Position numbers and translations under genes: made by a program
Shown here: positions 33,186 through 42,031 of the stretch, piece after piece
Numbering within the stretch: the first letter of the stretch is position 1
Layout: each line of letters begins with the position of its first letter
Origin: Haloplasma contractile SSD-17B
Lineage (GTDB): Bacteria > Bacillota_I > Bacilli_A > Haloplasmatales > Haloplasmataceae
Reading direction: 5' to 3'
Assembly (NCBI RefSeq): GCF_000215935.2
Contig: NZ_AFNU02000001.1
Span: forward strand, 248,001 to 312,000
DNA: 64,000 nt
Notes under the pieces: generated by a model
Told to the model about the DNA's origin: nothing
The model's input: only the letters and a program-made list of their open reading frames with translations
Database searches by the model: none

Positions 33186-34004
33186 ATGAATATATTATTT
33201 ATAGGAGATGCATATGGCTCATTAGGTCGTAAAGCAGTGGAAGATTATCTCCCAACTTTAAGGTCTGATTATGGTATTAATTTTGTAATTTTAAATGGAG
33301 AGAATGCAGCTCATGGAAGAGGAATTACAGAGAAAATCTACCGTGCATTTCTTGAGCAAGGTATACAGGTGATTACATTAGGAAATCATGCATGGGACAA
33401 CAGGGATATTTTTAATTTTATAGATCAGGCTAAGTGTATGGTTCGTCCTGCTAATTATCCTATTGATCGCTCAGGAAATAGTGTAGTTCCTGGAAAAGGG
33501 TATGAAATTTTTAATTATAATCAATATAAGATAGCTGTCATTAATCTAATGGGACAAACGTTTATGAATCCACTTGAAAATCCATTCCATAAGTTTGATG
33601 AGATTTATGAAGAAATTAAAGACATTACCCCAAATATATTTGTTGATTTTCATGCTGAGGCATCGAGTGAAAAAATAGCCTTTGGGTACTATGTTGCCGG
33701 AAGGGCAACAGGCGTATTAGGCACCCATACTCATGTCCCGACTGCTGATGACCGTATTTTAGACAACCATACTGGATATATTACAGACGTTGGAATGACA
33801 GGACCTGTAGACGGTGTAATTGGAGTTACAAAAGAACCAGTCATTAAACGTTTTTTAAGTGGATTACCGACTCGTTTTAATCCTGTTGAAGAAGGTCCCA
33901 AACAATTAAATGCTGTTGTTTTATCGATTGATCCTGAGACTGGTCGTACAAAGACGCTTAAACGTATAAATATAAATGAAGCTAAGGGTAGCTTATTTAG
34001 ATAA
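33186..34004 (+). CDS. ymdB: YmdB metallophosphoesterase
   Basis: Calcineurin-like phosphoesterase of the YmdB family. In B. subtilis this enzyme hydrolyses 2',3'-cyclic nucleotides and influences biofilm and motility decisions. The 272-residue length matches. Metal ligands are visible in MNILFIGDAYGSLGRK (GD), ILNGENAAHGRG (NGEN), TLGNHAWDNRD (GNH), VDFHAEASSEK (DFHAE) and GTHTHVPTAD (GTHTH). AAAGGTGATTTC precedes the ATG. Its place after rny agrees with a shared RNA-metabolism theme, and the weak terminator between them may allow partial cotranscription. Confidence 0.95.
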   Translation: MNILFIGDAYGSLGRKAVEDYLPTLRSDYGINFVILNGENAAHGRGITEKIYRAFLEQGIQVITLGNHAWDNRDIFNFIDQAKCMVRPANYPIDRSGNSVVPGKGYEIFNYNQYKIAVINLMGQTFMNPLENPFHKFDEIYEEIKDITPNIFVDFHAEASSEKIAFGYYVAGRATGVLGTHTHVPTADDRILDNHTGYITDVGMTGPVDGVIGVTKEPVIKRFLSGLPTRFNPVEEGPKQLNAVVLSIDPETGRTKTLKRININEAKGSLFR

Positions 34005-34034
34005 ATCTTTAGTTAACGAGCAAAGTTGTTATTT

Positions 34035-34080
34035 AAATCATAATAGGAACAGGGGATTTGCCCTGTGACTATTATGATTT
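34035..34080. terminator. Long stable hairpin after ymdB
   Basis: AAATCATAATAG (34035-34046) pairs perfectly with CTATTATGATTT (34069-34080), and ACAGGG with CCCTGT above it. The only interruption is GA facing GA, which can form tandem sheared G-A pairs and keep the helix continuous. There is only a weak T-run, so it may be a terminator or an mRNA-stabilising element. Confidence 0.6.
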
Positions 34081-34250
34081 AATACGTATAAGACATAATT
34101 TTTTATTAGATACGAGAACTCATTGCTTATATAGTATTAGGTTTTACTTAAAAAGTTTATGTAAATTAATTATAAAAAGGCAAGCTAAAACTGGTAATGC
34201 TATACAATATATGGTATTATATAATCTTAATTTTAAAACGGAGGTACTGT

Positions 34251-35207
34251 ATGATACAACTTGATATTATAAAAAAAATAGAAGAATATGAAACAATTAT
34301 TATCCACCATCATGTTAGCCCAGATCCAGATTGCGTTGGGTCACAGATGGGACTTAAACACATAATAGAAGAAAGTTACCCTGAAAAGAAAGTATATGTC
34401 GTGGGTGAGGAGTCAGAACGTATTGCTTTCTTAGGGAAATTAGATCAAATACCTGATGATATATATGAACGTTCACTAGTAATAATCGTTGATGTAGGAG
34501 ATAAACCTCGTATAGCAGATGACAGATGGGCTAAAGGTAAAGAACTAATAAAAATTGATCATCATCCTCTTACTGAAGAATTTGCAGATTTGGAATGGGT
34601 CGATACATCGTTTGCAGCCGCTGCTGAGATGATTGTTGATTTATATGTAAAGAGTGATGGGAAACTTAAAATGAACGTAGAGGCGGCTAGAGCGCTTTAT
34701 TCTGGGATTTTAACAGATACTGGACGATTCTACTATAGTAGTGTTTCAGAGCGTACACTAAGATATGGTGCACAACTTTATAAATTTGATTTTGATAAAC
34801 AAGATTTATACAAGGATGTATACTACAGATCAGTTGAAGACATTAAATTTAAAGGTTATATTGAGTCATCATTTGAGTACACAGAACATGGACTTGGATA
34901 TATGAAGTTTGATCAAGAATTATTAGATCGCTTTGACATTGAGGCAGGGACTGCATCAGGAATGGTCAACACATTATCAAATTTAAAGGAAATTATTTGT
35001 TGGATTTTCTTTACTGAGGATAAAGACCTAGGTAAAATTCGTGTAGGGTTTAGATCTAGAGGACCAATTGTTAATACATTAGCTGCCAAGTATGGTGGCG
35101 GAGGTCATAACTGGGCTAGTGGAACACTTGCGCCGGACTGGGAGACAGTTGAAAAAATTATCGAAGATGCCAACAATCTATGCAAAGAATTTAATAATAA
35201 TTTTTAA
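34251..35207 (+). CDS. nrnA: NrnA-like oligoribonuclease / pAp phosphatase (DHH family)
   Basis: Cytoplasmic DHH/DHHA1 phosphoesterase that degrades nanoRNAs and dephosphorylates pAp. The 318-residue protein has the expected motifs: IIHHHVSPDPDCVGSQMGL (motif I, with Cys where Ala is usual), VIIVDVGDKPRIAD (motif II), KIDHHPLTEEF (DHH motif III) and WVDTSFAAAAEMI (motif IV). At the C-terminus is the DHHA1 RNA-binding signature GGGGHNWASG. GGAGGTACT precedes the ATG at 34251. The upstream in-frame ATG at 34197 has no ribosome site. Placed in an RNA-turnover neighbourhood (rny, ymdB), which fits its role of finishing decay products. A terminator follows. Confidence 0.92.
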   Translation: MIQLDIIKKIEEYETIIIHHHVSPDPDCVGSQMGLKHIIEESYPEKKVYVVGEESERIAFLGKLDQIPDDIYERSLVIIVDVGDKPRIADDRWAKGKELIKIDHHPLTEEFADLEWVDTSFAAAAEMIVDLYVKSDGKLKMNVEAARALYSGILTDTGRFYYSSVSERTLRYGAQLYKFDFDKQDLYKDVYYRSVEDIKFKGYIESSFEYTEHGLGYMKFDQELLDRFDIEAGTASGMVNTLSNLKEIICWIFFTEDKDLGKIRVGFRSRGPIVNTLAAKYGGGGHNWASGTLAPDWETVEKIIEDANNLCKEFNNNF

Positions 35208-35211
35208 TCGT

Positions 35212-35253
35212 AAGGGTACTGATTTACAGCTATTTAAATCAGTGCCCTTTTTA
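35212..35253 (+). terminator. Terminator of nrnA
   Basis: AGGGTACTGATTT and AAATCAGTGCCCT form a 13-bp stem with one mismatch, followed by a T-run. Confidence 0.88.
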
Positions 35254-35572
35254 TAATCAACCATCACTCGATGTGTTAATTTTTTTTGAAAATTAACATA
35301 TAGAAGTGAACTTTTTTAACTTAAATTGCTATTTTATAACATTTATCTTGCTGACAATCTTATATAATAGTTGTGAAAAAGTATTACAATTAGTCAACTA
35401 CTATTCAATGCAATAAGATCATACCCTAACACATTCTATGATAAAAACTAACATCAATTTAACATTGTTCTAAATACAGATTTTTTTTGTAGAATTGTGA
35501 TTTATTGGTAATAATAAATAATGTCGGCGAATATACTCTAATTGTAATAAAAAATATAGGAGGTCATAAAGT
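35254..35572 (+). other. Upstream region of spoVS
   Basis: About 320 AT-rich bases with no ORF. I looked for a sigma-H-type site. An AGATTT / GTAGAAT pair at about 35478-35497 is too closely spaced to count. GGAGG precedes spoVS. The promoter is not identified. Confidence 0.4.
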
Positions 35573-35833
35573 ATGGAAGTATTAAAAGTTTCATCAAAAT
35601 CCAATCCAAACTCTGTCGCAGGTGCACTTGCTAATTGTTTTCGTGAACGTGGAATTGTCGAAATTCAATCTATTGGAGCAGGTGCGTTAAATCAAGCAGT
35701 AAAAGCAATTGCTATAGCTAGAGGTTATGTAGCGCCTACAGGAAAAGATCTAATCTGTGTACCAGCATTCGCTGACATTAAAATTGATGGTGAGGAGAGA
35801 ACTGCTATTAAGTTAATAGTAGAAGCTCGATAA
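35573..35833 (+). CDS. spoVS: Stage V sporulation protein S
   Basis: Small (86-residue) Alba-like protein that in B. subtilis affects septum formation, coat assembly and progression past stage V. The sequence is very highly conserved: MEVLKVSSKSNPNSVAGAL, then VEIQSIGAGALNQAVKAIA and VAPTGKDLICVPAF. AGGAGG precedes the ATG. Its location downstream of ymdB is the Bacillus arrangement, with nrnA inserted here. spoVS also exists in some non-sporulating bacteria, so alone it would not prove sporulation. Together with spoVID, spoIIGA, sigE and sigG the case is strong. Confidence 0.96.
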   Translation: MEVLKVSSKSNPNSVAGALANCFRERGIVEIQSIGAGALNQAVKAIAIARGYVAPTGKDLICVPAFADIKIDGEERTAIKLIVEAR

Positions 35834-35863
35834 TTAGTAAAGTTAAAATTGTTTGCAATTGAA

Positions 35864-35888
35864 ATCCTACCCTAGGGTAGGGTTTTTT
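35864..35888 (+). terminator. Terminator of spoVS
   Basis: CCTACCC and GGGTAGG with a two-base centre, followed by six T. Confidence 0.85.
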
Positions 35889-36224
35889 ATGTGAACTATT
35901 GATGCTAAATTGAATATATTATACATTCGTGATAACATTTAAATGACTATATGGAAATTTAACTTTTGGAAATCAATCAATTTTGTCACTAAAAATAAGA
36001 TGATAGGTTATGCTTGCTTATATAATCAATAAGATATAAACGTAAATTAGAATATGAAGCCCTTACCTAAATCCTACTTATGATGAAATGATATATTATA
36101 GATAAGGTTTAATAAATCTACTTTACTATACTAAATAAAGATGGTACTATCCATTATAAATAAGAGCTTGTATACAATAAAAAATAAACCATATAGTAAA
36201 ATAATTCCGTGGAGGATTGTACAA
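35889..36224 (+). other. Intergenic region with no recognised feature
   Basis: About 335 AT-rich bases. An in-frame upstream ATG at 36141 for the next gene has no ribosome site and I disregard it. No hairpin or promoter stands out. Confidence 0.45.
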
Positions 36225-36563
36225 ATGAGCGAATTAGATGAAATCAAACAACAGCTAAGAGAGTTTGTAAAAGAAAGAGACTGGGAACAATTTCACAATG
36301 GTAAGGATTTGGCAATATCGATCTCTCTTGAGGCATCTGAACTCTTAGAATGCTTTCAATGGATTTCAAGTGAACAAGCAACAAAGCATAATTTAGACGA
36401 CATAAAAGATGAGCTTGCAGATGTGTTGTTATATGCGATCCGTCTTGGGGATCTGCTTGACATTGATTTAAAAGGTGCTATGCTTACCAAACTTCAAAAA
36501 AATAAAGAAAAATATCCAATTGAAAAGGCAAAAGGAAAAGCAACTAAATATAACAAGCTTTAA
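36225..36563 (+). CDS. MazG-like nucleotide pyrophosphohydrolase
   Basis: Small all-alpha NTP pyrophosphatase of the MazG/RS21-C6 type, 112 residues, expected to clear non-canonical or excess nucleoside triphosphates. The metal-binding helix pairs are clear: ISLEASELLECFQWIS (ExxE of the first helix) and DDIKDELADVLLYAIRLGD (ExxD of the second). The N-terminal REFVKERDWEQFHNGKDLA is typical of the dCTPase-like subgroup. The start is the ATG at 36225, preceded by GGAGGA. A convergent bidirectional terminator separates it from hsp20. Exact substrate unknown. Confidence 0.88.
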   Translation: MSELDEIKQQLREFVKERDWEQFHNGKDLAISISLEASELLECFQWISSEQATKHNLDDIKDELADVLLYAIRLGDLLDIDLKGAMLTKLQKNKEKYPIEKAKGKATKYNKL

Positions 36564-36591
36564 CATTTGTATAATTAAATTAACGACTAAA

Positions 36592-36628
36592 AAAGGGAAT
36601 GATATGAATCATCATTCCCTTAATTTTT
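36592..36628. terminator. Bidirectional terminator between MazG-like gene and hsp20
   Basis: AAGGGAATGA and TCATTCCCTT form a perfect ten-bp stem, with an A-run on one side and a T-run on the other. Confidence 0.85.
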
Positions 36629-36631
36629 ATT

Positions 36632-37045
36632 CTATTCGATTTCAATATTTTTTTTCGGACCTTCTTCGGATGTAGCTTTTGGTAATCGTAATGTAAGTAC
36701 ACCATGATCAAATTTAGCTTTGATACCATCCTGAACGACATCGGGAATTGTGAAAGAACGAGACATTGAGCCAAATCGACGTTCACGTCTAATATAACTG
36801 TCCGATTCTTCTACTTGATCATCATTCTTTTTAACATTGATTGTTAGTACATCATTTTCAATATTAATTGATATATTATCCTTTTTTACACCAGGAACCT
36901 CAGCCTCTATAACGTATTCTTTAAGTAATTCACGGATATCAACGCGCATTAGATTATTATTAAAATTACCGAATACATTATCTGAGAAAAAATCATTAAA
37001 GAAACTATAAACATCATTCTTTTTGTTTGATTTTAAATTACGCAT
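36632..37045 (-). CDS. Hsp20-family small heat shock protein
   Basis: ATP-independent chaperone that holds unfolding proteins, 137 residues. A short N-terminal arm is followed by the alpha-crystallin domain (about 32-125), with YVIEAEVPGVKKDNISI, then SYIRRERRFGSMSRSFTIPD and AKFDHGVLTLRLPK (the GVLTL motif). The C-terminal IEIE serves as the I-x-I anchoring motif. The start codon is preceded by GGAGG on the minus strand. No CIRCE or CtsR operator was recognised upstream. Some Bacillota use Hsp20 proteins in spores, but nothing here indicates that. Confidence 0.93.
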   Translation of the reverse strand: MRNLKSNKKNDVYSFFNDFFSDNVFGNFNNNLMRVDIRELLKEYVIEAEVPGVKKDNISINIENDVLTINVKKNDDQVEESDSYIRRERRFGSMSRSFTIPDVVQDGIKAKFDHGVLTLRLPKATSEEGPKKNIEIE

Positions 37046-37194
37046 ATCAAAACCTCCATTCTTAATTAACCTATTTCATCACTATTATATGTTAAATTGT
37101 AAAAAATATTTAATAATATAATCGATTAATTTGCAGAAACTATATACGAAAAGGAATAGGGATTTCAGTTTTGAGGAAAGTATGAGGTGACATT

Positions 37195-37884
37195 ATGATT
37201 GATCGATTCAGTCTAGATTTAGTGGCTGTCGCCGTAATACCAGTAATCACAATTTTACTTATATTTTATTACATAGACAGGCACGAGAAAGAACCTATAG
37301 GATTATTATTAAAACTCTTTCTATTTGGTATGTTAATTTCAGGTCCAATTTTGTTTTTAGAAATAATGTTAGATTACTTTAATCGGTTTACAGGCGTTGT
37401 TTCTTATTTTTATACAGCGTTTATTGTTGCTGGTTTTTCAGAAGAATTTTTTAAACGATCAGTTGTTATCAAGCTTGCATTTAATAATAAGCATTTTAAT
37501 GAACGTTTTGACGGAATTATTTACTCTGTATTTGTCTCACTTGGTTTTGCACTGGTCGAGAATGTTTTATATGTCATTTTTGGATATCAAAGTTATCAGG
37601 TTGGAATATCAAGAGCATTCTTATCCGTACCATCACACATGTTGTTTGCAGTCACAATGGGATATTACTTATCTCTTTCTAAATATTCAACGAATGAACG
37701 CAAGAAAATGAACTATTATAGACAGTCCTTGATTGCACCAATACTACTACACGGTGCATTTAATTTCATAATAGCTATTCAGGCATTTGTTTTTATGCCA
37801 ATTTTTTTAATTTTCTTAGTTTATCTTTGGTATATTAACATTTTAAGAATTAATAAATTAAAACATGTAAAGGAAGAAGAATAA
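37195..37884 (+). CDS. prsW: PrsW-like intramembrane metalloprotease
   Basis: Multi-pass membrane protease related to B. subtilis PrsW, which makes the first cut in an anti-sigma factor (RsiW). The 229-residue protein has about seven or eight hydrophobic segments. The family motifs are FYYIDRHEKEPIGLL near the start, AGFSEEFFKRSVV (paired catalytic glutamates), FALVENVLYV and SVPSHMLFAVTMGY, and a later HGAFNFI histidine. The start ATG follows GAGGTGAC. It lies just upstream of spoIIGA-sigE, a position held by other genes in B. subtilis. Its substrate is unknown, and no rsiW/sigW pair is in the window. Confidence 0.88.
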   Translation: MIDRFSLDLVAVAVIPVITILLIFYYIDRHEKEPIGLLLKLFLFGMLISGPILFLEIMLDYFNRFTGVVSYFYTAFIVAGFSEEFFKRSVVIKLAFNNKHFNERFDGIIYSVFVSLGFALVENVLYVIFGYQSYQVGISRAFLSVPSHMLFAVTMGYYLSLSKYSTNERKKMNYYRQSLIAPILLHGAFNFIIAIQAFVFMPIFLIFLVYLWYINILRINKLKHVKEEE

Positions 37885-37894
37885 TAGAGAGAAT

Positions 37895-37934
37895 GACTCT
37901 AACTAATGGTATGAAATAGTTAGGGTCTTTTTTC
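37895..37934 (+). terminator. Terminator of prsW-like gene
   Basis: GACTCTAACTA and TAGTTAGGGTC form an 11-bp stem (one G-T pair), followed by six T. Confidence 0.87.
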
Positions 37935-37963
37935 TATTCATTAGTAAAAACTGTTACTACATA

Positions 37964-37996
37964 CCGACAAAAATATTTTGTTAATGATTCTATAAT
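37964..37996 (+). promoter_or_regulatory. Candidate Spo0A-controlled promoter of spoIIGA-sigE
   Basis: CCGACAAAA (37964-37972) reads TTTTGTCGG on the other strand, close to the Spo0A box TTGTCGAA. TATAAT follows at 37991-37996 with no consensus -35 hexamer. B. subtilis spoIIG has the same kind of promoter: Spo0A boxes in place of a usable -35. The -10 is about 270 bases from the spoIIGA start, and that gap (37997-38268) shows no other feature. Confidence 0.35.
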
Positions 37997-38268
37997 GAAA
38001 CACAGCCATTTAAGTCCTATACTGAACTCACAACATGAACAGGAAAGAATCTCTTTTTTATAGTTGATTTACATAACAATTCAGTTCGCTAGCGGAGATA
38101 GTCTTTTATTACTTTTATCACCATAAGTTTATTAAGTAATCTATAGCAATACACTACTAATTAATTCATCGTTTATTGTCAGATATTAAAAAAAATTTAT
38201 CTACAAAAACTATTTTTTTTCTCAGGGCTTATTCTATAAAATGTTATCTAGATAGGGGGGAGATATTC

Positions 38269-39102
38269 TTGAAAATCTATCTTGATGTTTTGATACTCTT
38301 TAATTTTCTTATTGACTACTGCATCATTGTTTATACTGGTATTATACAAAAAGAAAAGATTCGTTATCATCGATTAATTCTTGCAACATTTTTCGCAGTA
38401 TTAGGATTTTTTGTATTCATGTTTATATCTTATACCATTTTATTTTTTACTATACGTATTGTATTTAGTCTACTTATCATATTAATTGCATATGGGTATA
38501 AAAACATTAAGCAAATGATTGGGAATGTCATTGTCTACTATTTACTAAATACTGTGCTTGCAGGTTTAATTATTTCGTTTAATGTTAAAACTTTAAATAT
38601 TAATAGTGGAAATAAAGCAGGTTTATATCTAGTAAACTCTAGTCATGTTGTGTCGTGGTATGTAATCGTGATCTCTTTTATTATAGCAAATCTAATCGTT
38701 TATTATTATAAACATACAATTGAAGAAAATGTTTTTTATAGTGATAAAACATATGAAATACGGTTTAATTTTTTAGGTAGTAACTATCATTGCAATGGTT
38801 TTGTAGATACAGGAAATCAGGTTAGGGTTACAGATGAGAATATACCTGTTATTTTCATCAGTACATCAATAATTAATAAACTAGATCACGTAGACCTAGT
38901 TGAAAAAGATGTTGAATTTAATTATATAACTTGTAACGGAATTAATAACCAGCAGACTGTTCTAGTCGTTAAACCTGAATCATTTTATATTAAGGTTAAT
39001 GAACATTTTGTTGAAAAAGATGTATATATTGCGATTAGTGACAATATTAATAGTAAAGACAAGCATTTTAATGCTATTATTCAACCATCTGTGCTGAATT
39101 AA
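38269..39102 (+). CDS. spoIIGA: SpoIIGA, pro-sigma-E processing protease
   Basis: Membrane aspartic protease that activates pro-sigma-E in the mother cell after receiving a signal from the forespore. The N-terminal half contains about five membrane spans. The C-terminal half holds the catalytic D180 in GFVDTGNQV. The start is TTG at 38269 (reading [16 protein letters not shown] after the initiator), which aligns with the conserved MKIYLDV N-terminus of the family and has GATAGGGGGGAG upstream. The longer in-frame ORF from 38176 has no such support. The length, 277 residues, is close to the B. subtilis protein. It is followed 23 bases later by sigE, its substrate. Confidence 0.93.
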   Translation: MKIYLDVLILFNFLIDYCIIVYTGIIQKEKIRYHRLILATFFAVLGFFVFMFISYTILFFTIRIVFSLLIILIAYGYKNIKQMIGNVIVYYLLNTVLAGLIISFNVKTLNINSGNKAGLYLVNSSHVVSWYVIVISFIIANLIVYYYKHTIEENVFYSDKTYEIRFNFLGSNYHCNGFVDTGNQVRVTDENIPVIFISTSIINKLDHVDLVEKDVEFNYITCNGINNQQTVLVVKPESFYIKVNEHFVEKDVYIAISDNINSKDKHFNAIIQPSVLN

Positions 39103-39125
39103 GTGAGATTTTGGGAGGTGAGCAT

Positions 39126-39824
39126 ATGTTTAAGTTTTTGTTTAATCTAGTCAATAAGTTATTCAAGCGAAACGAACTATTTTTTATTAATGGTAGTGAA
39201 ATTCTACCGGAACCGTTAAAATCAGAAGAAGAGCGTTATTATATCATAGCTTTTAACAATGGAGATATGCTGGCAAGGGATAAACTCATTGAACATAACT
39301 TAAGATTAGTTGTCTACATTGCTAAAAAATTTGAAAGCTCGGGTGTATACATTGAAGATTTAATCAGTATTGGATGTATTGGTCTAATAAAGGGTGTTAA
39401 TACATTCAAAATGGATAAAAACATTAAACTTGCAACGTATGCATCTAGATGTATTGAAAATGAAATCCTAATGTTTTTACGAAAGAACAGTAAGCTAAAA
39501 TCTGAAGTATCATTTGATGAACCACTAAATATTGATTGGGATGGTAACGAACTTTTATTATCAGATATTTTAGGGACGGATGAAGATGTGGTAGTCAAAG
39601 GTATTGAAGAAAATGAAGAAAGACAAATGCTATATGATGCAGTAAATCGTTTAAATAATCGAGAAAGAGAGATTATCATACTACGATTTGGATTATATGG
39701 TAATGAAGAATTAACTCAAAAAGAAGTAGCTGAAAAAATGGGAATTTCACAGTCGTATATTTCTCGACTAGAAAAGAAAATAGTCGACAAAATGAAGCAA
39801 CAAATTCAGAAGGGAATTGCATAA
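39126..39824 (+). CDS. sigE: Sporulation sigma factor E (pro-form)
   Basis: First mother-cell sigma factor of sporulation, made as inactive pro-sigma-E. The 232-residue product has a short hydrophobic/basic pro-sequence ([17 protein letters not shown]), followed by the conserved [11 protein letters not shown] cleavage neighbourhood. Regions 2 ([43 protein letters not shown]) and 4 ([19 protein letters not shown]) are intact. The stretch [20 protein letters not shown] is nearly invariant in sigma-E. I chose the ATG at 39126 with GGGAGGTGA upstream, not the one at 39111 inside that site. A sigma-E-type promoter found at 1898 gives a likely target in this window. Confidence 0.97.
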   Translation: MFKFLFNLVNKLFKRNELFFINGSEILPEPLKSEEERYYIIAFNNGDMLARDKLIEHNLRLVVYIAKKFESSGVYIEDLISIGCIGLIKGVNTFKMDKNIKLATYASRCIENEILMFLRKNSKLKSEVSFDEPLNIDWDGNELLLSDILGTDEDVVVKGIEENEERQMLYDAVNRLNNREREIIILRFGLYGNEELTQKEVAEKMGISQSYISRLEKKIVDKMKQQIQKGIA

Positions 39825-39847
39825 GTTACATAAAAATTATAAAATTA

Positions 39848-39879
39848 TGAATACTTGCACGTAAATTAAGCCAAACTTA
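39848..39879 (+). promoter_or_regulatory. Weak candidate forespore promoter of sigG
   Basis: TGAATA (39848-39853), 18 bases, CAAACTTA (39872-39879) distantly resembles a sigma-F/sigma-G site, but spacing and -10 are imperfect. sigG lies 78 bases behind sigE, so read-through from spoIIG is also possible, as in B. subtilis. Confidence 0.25.
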
Positions 39880-39902
39880 TTGTATGAGAAGGAGGCTTTG
39901 AT

Positions 39903-40682
39903 ATGAGCAAGTATAAGGTGGATATCAACGGTTTAGACACTAGTAAAATCAAGGTTCTAAAAAATACCGAAATGGTCAAGTTATTCAAACAATTACAAAA
40001 CGAAGGCGATGAGTCTGCACGTGAAAAACTTGTGTTTGGGAATTTACGATTGGTACTCAGTGTTCTAAAACGTTTCAACCAACGTGGAGAGAATATGGAT
40101 GATTTGTTTCAGGTGGGATGTCTAGGTTTAATCAAAGCTATTGACAATTTTGATTTGAAGCATCAAGTTAAATTTTCAACGTATGCAGTACCAATGATTA
40201 TCGGTGAAATACGACGCTATTTAAGAGATAATAGTTCGATACGAGTATCACGCTCACTGAAAGATATTGCATACAAAGTATTGCAAGTTCGTGAGAGGTT
40301 TGTAACTGAAAATCAACGCGAACCAACTGAGAAGGAAATAGCAACGATTTTAGAAATTGATCCAATCGATGTTATTTTATCACTAGAAGCAATACAAGAT
40401 CCAGTTTCAATCTATACACCAATCTATAGTGATGGTGGCGATACCATTCACTTAATTGATCAAATACAAGATGATAAAAATGACTATCAGACTTGGAGCC
40501 AGAATGTAATGATTGAAAACGGATTAAAGAAACTTGAAAGTCGTGAAAAAAGAATTATTTATGAACGCTATTTCTTGGGAAAAACTCAGATGGAAATTGC
40601 AGATGAAATTGGTATTTCACAGGCTCAGGTTTCTAGACTTGAAAAAAATGCATTAAAACAAATGCATAATCATCTACATTAA
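39903..40682 (+). CDS. sigG: Forespore sigma factor G
   Basis: Late forespore-specific sigma factor that switches on genes for spore maturation and germination, 259 residues. The N-terminal signature SKYKVDINGLDTSKIKVLKN is the sigma-G hallmark (MSRNKVEICGVDTSKLPVLKN in Bacillus). Regions 2 (NLRLVLSVLKRF, DDLFQVGCLGLIKAIDNF, FSTYAVPMIIGEIRRYLRD), 3 (REPTEKEIATILE) and 4 (MEIADEIGISQAQVSRLEKN) follow in order. GAGAAGGAGG precedes the ATG. Its presence with sigE establishes a two-compartment sporulation programme. A terminator follows. Confidence 0.97.
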   Translation: MSKYKVDINGLDTSKIKVLKNTEMVKLFKQLQNEGDESAREKLVFGNLRLVLSVLKRFNQRGENMDDLFQVGCLGLIKAIDNFDLKHQVKFSTYAVPMIIGEIRRYLRDNSSIRVSRSLKDIAYKVLQVRERFVTENQREPTEKEIATILEIDPIDVILSLEAIQDPVSIYTPIYSDGGDTIHLIDQIQDDKNDYQTWSQNVMIENGLKKLESREKRIIYERYFLGKTQMEIADEIGISQAQVSRLEKNALKQMHNHLH

Positions 40683-40723
40683 CGATTATAAATTTAAAAT
40701 AAGATTACAATTGCATATAGGAT

Positions 40724-40764
40724 AAAAAGAAAGGTTATCATTATTAGGATAACCTTTCTTTTTG
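40724..40764 (+). terminator. Terminator of sigG
   Basis: AAAGAAAGGTTATC and GATAACCTTTCTTT form a 14-bp stem with an eight-base loop, followed by T. Strong intrinsic terminator. Confidence 0.92.
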
Positions 40765-40955
40765 ATTAAATAGAATAATGTATTAAAGAAGATTCCCACG
40801 TCATGTTAGTAGTCAGTAATCAGACAGATAATCATTTTTAATTTCTGATACAAGTTAAATAATCATCTTATCTTTTTTTTCATATAATAGATTATATAGA
40901 ATTTAAAAATAAGATAAATGATTACGAAGAATCTTAAGTAGTTAGGGTGAGTCAT

Positions 40956-41234
40956 ATGTTATTTACTGAGATTTGCGAAAAAGAAGTCGTTAATGTCATT
41001 AATGGTAAAGCAATTGGGAATGTTGTAGATTTGGAAATTGAACCGAATAGCGGAAGAATATTTTTCATTTATGTTCAACAAATAGAGGGGTTATTAAGTA
41101 TATTCAATAAACCAGAAAAATTAAAAATACCTTGGAATCAAATAGTAAAAATAGGAGTCGATGTAATCATTGTTAACTTTCCATTCCGTAAGGTTGATGA
41201 CGGTGATGAATTTGCTGAAGATGTACAATATTAA
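40956..41234 (+). CDS. ylmC: YlmC/YmxH-family PRC-barrel protein
   Basis: Small (92-residue) sporulation-associated protein of the YlmC/YmxH family, built on a PRC-barrel beta fold (INGKAIGNVVDLEIEPNSGRI, then LKIPWNQIVKIGVDVIIVNF). Biochemical function is unknown in the family. The start is the ATG at 40956 with GGGTGA upstream. A GTG at 40947 overlaps that site. It stands between sigG and ylmE, as in Bacillus, but ylmD (the laccase-domain gene usually next) is missing here. Confidence 0.88.
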   Translation: MLFTEICEKEVVNVINGKAIGNVVDLEIEPNSGRIFFIYVQQIEGLLSIFNKPEKLKIPWNQIVKIGVDVIIVNFPFRKVDDGDEFAEDVQY

Positions 41235-41348
41235 TTACTAGATGAAAAATCATTAAAAATTTTCAATAACTACCATTCATTCGCGATATAATGTTGACTA
41301 ATTTTGTAATATAATGTATTCTGAAATAAAAAAGAATATGGTGGTTTT

Positions 41349-42017
41349 ATGGATTTAAAGCGAAACATAGAAGCATTAAAAAAAGAAGTAGACGAAATGT
41401 GTACAAGCCTTAATTTAAGACGTAAAATTGAAATAGTTGCAGCCACTAAATATGTAAGTAGTGAAATTATTTCAAAATTATATTATAATGGTATTAAGCA
41501 TGTAGGGGAAAACCGCGTAAATGTTTTTCTAGAGAAATATGACCGTTTGCATGATTTAGACCTAACATGGCATTTTATTGGATCATTACAAAGTAAGAAG
41601 GTAAAAAAAGTCATTAATAAGGTTGATTACCTACATTCTTTAGATCGAGAGTCTTTAGCGGTTGCAATTGAAAAACATGCAGTTAAAAAAGTTAAGTGTT
41701 TTGTACAGGTTAATACATCTGAAGAAAATTCTAAACATGGTCTTTTATACACTGAAGCACTGTCCTTTATTAAAAAGTTAAGAGACTATCAAAAGATTGA
41801 AGTTGTAGGATTAATGACAATGGCACCGTTAACAGATGATGAAGAAATAATCAAAAATACGTTTAGTCGTTTAAAGGAATTGCAGGAAGAAATACAAACT
41901 TTAAAGCTAGAGAACGTACCATGTAAAGAGTTATCAATGGGAATGAGTAATGATTATTTAATGGCCATAGAAGAGGGAGCAACTTATTTAAGAATCGGTT
42001 CTAGGTTATTTAAGTAA
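41349..42017 (+). CDS. ylmE: YlmE/YggS-family PLP homeostasis protein
   Basis: Pyridoxal-phosphate-binding protein of the PLPBP (YggS/YlmE) family, with an alanine-racemase-like TIM barrel and no known catalytic reaction. It buffers PLP and influences amino-acid pools. The 222-residue product has the PLP-lysine in AATKYVSSEII, then HVGENRVNVFLEKY, WHFIGSLQSKKVK, FVQVNTSEENSKHG, GLMTMAPL and the phosphate-binding SMGMSNDYLMAIEEGATYLRIGSRLF. It begins the compact ylmE-sepF-ylmG-ylmH-divIVA run, whose genes are separated by 24 bases or fewer. Confidence 0.95.
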   Translation: MDLKRNIEALKKEVDEMCTSLNLRRKIEIVAATKYVSSEIISKLYYNGIKHVGENRVNVFLEKYDRLHDLDLTWHFIGSLQSKKVKKVINKVDYLHSLDRESLAVAIEKHAVKKVKCFVQVNTSEENSKHGLLYTEALSFIKKLRDYQKIEVVGLMTMAPLTDDEEIIKNTFSRLKELQEEIQTLKLENVPCKELSMGMSNDYLMAIEEGATYLRIGSRLFK

Positions 42018-42031
42018 TATAGGAGGTTTTT

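Noticed and set aside
35478-35497. Sigma-H-type promoter before spoVS
   Set aside because: The two half-elements are too close together for sigma-H spacing.
37397-37711. 104-codon plus-strand ORF inside the prsW-like gene
   Set aside because: Alternative frame of a clear membrane protease gene. No start signal.
39314-39679. 121-codon minus-strand ORF within sigE
   Set aside because: Fully inside sigE with no ribosome site. A frame shadow.
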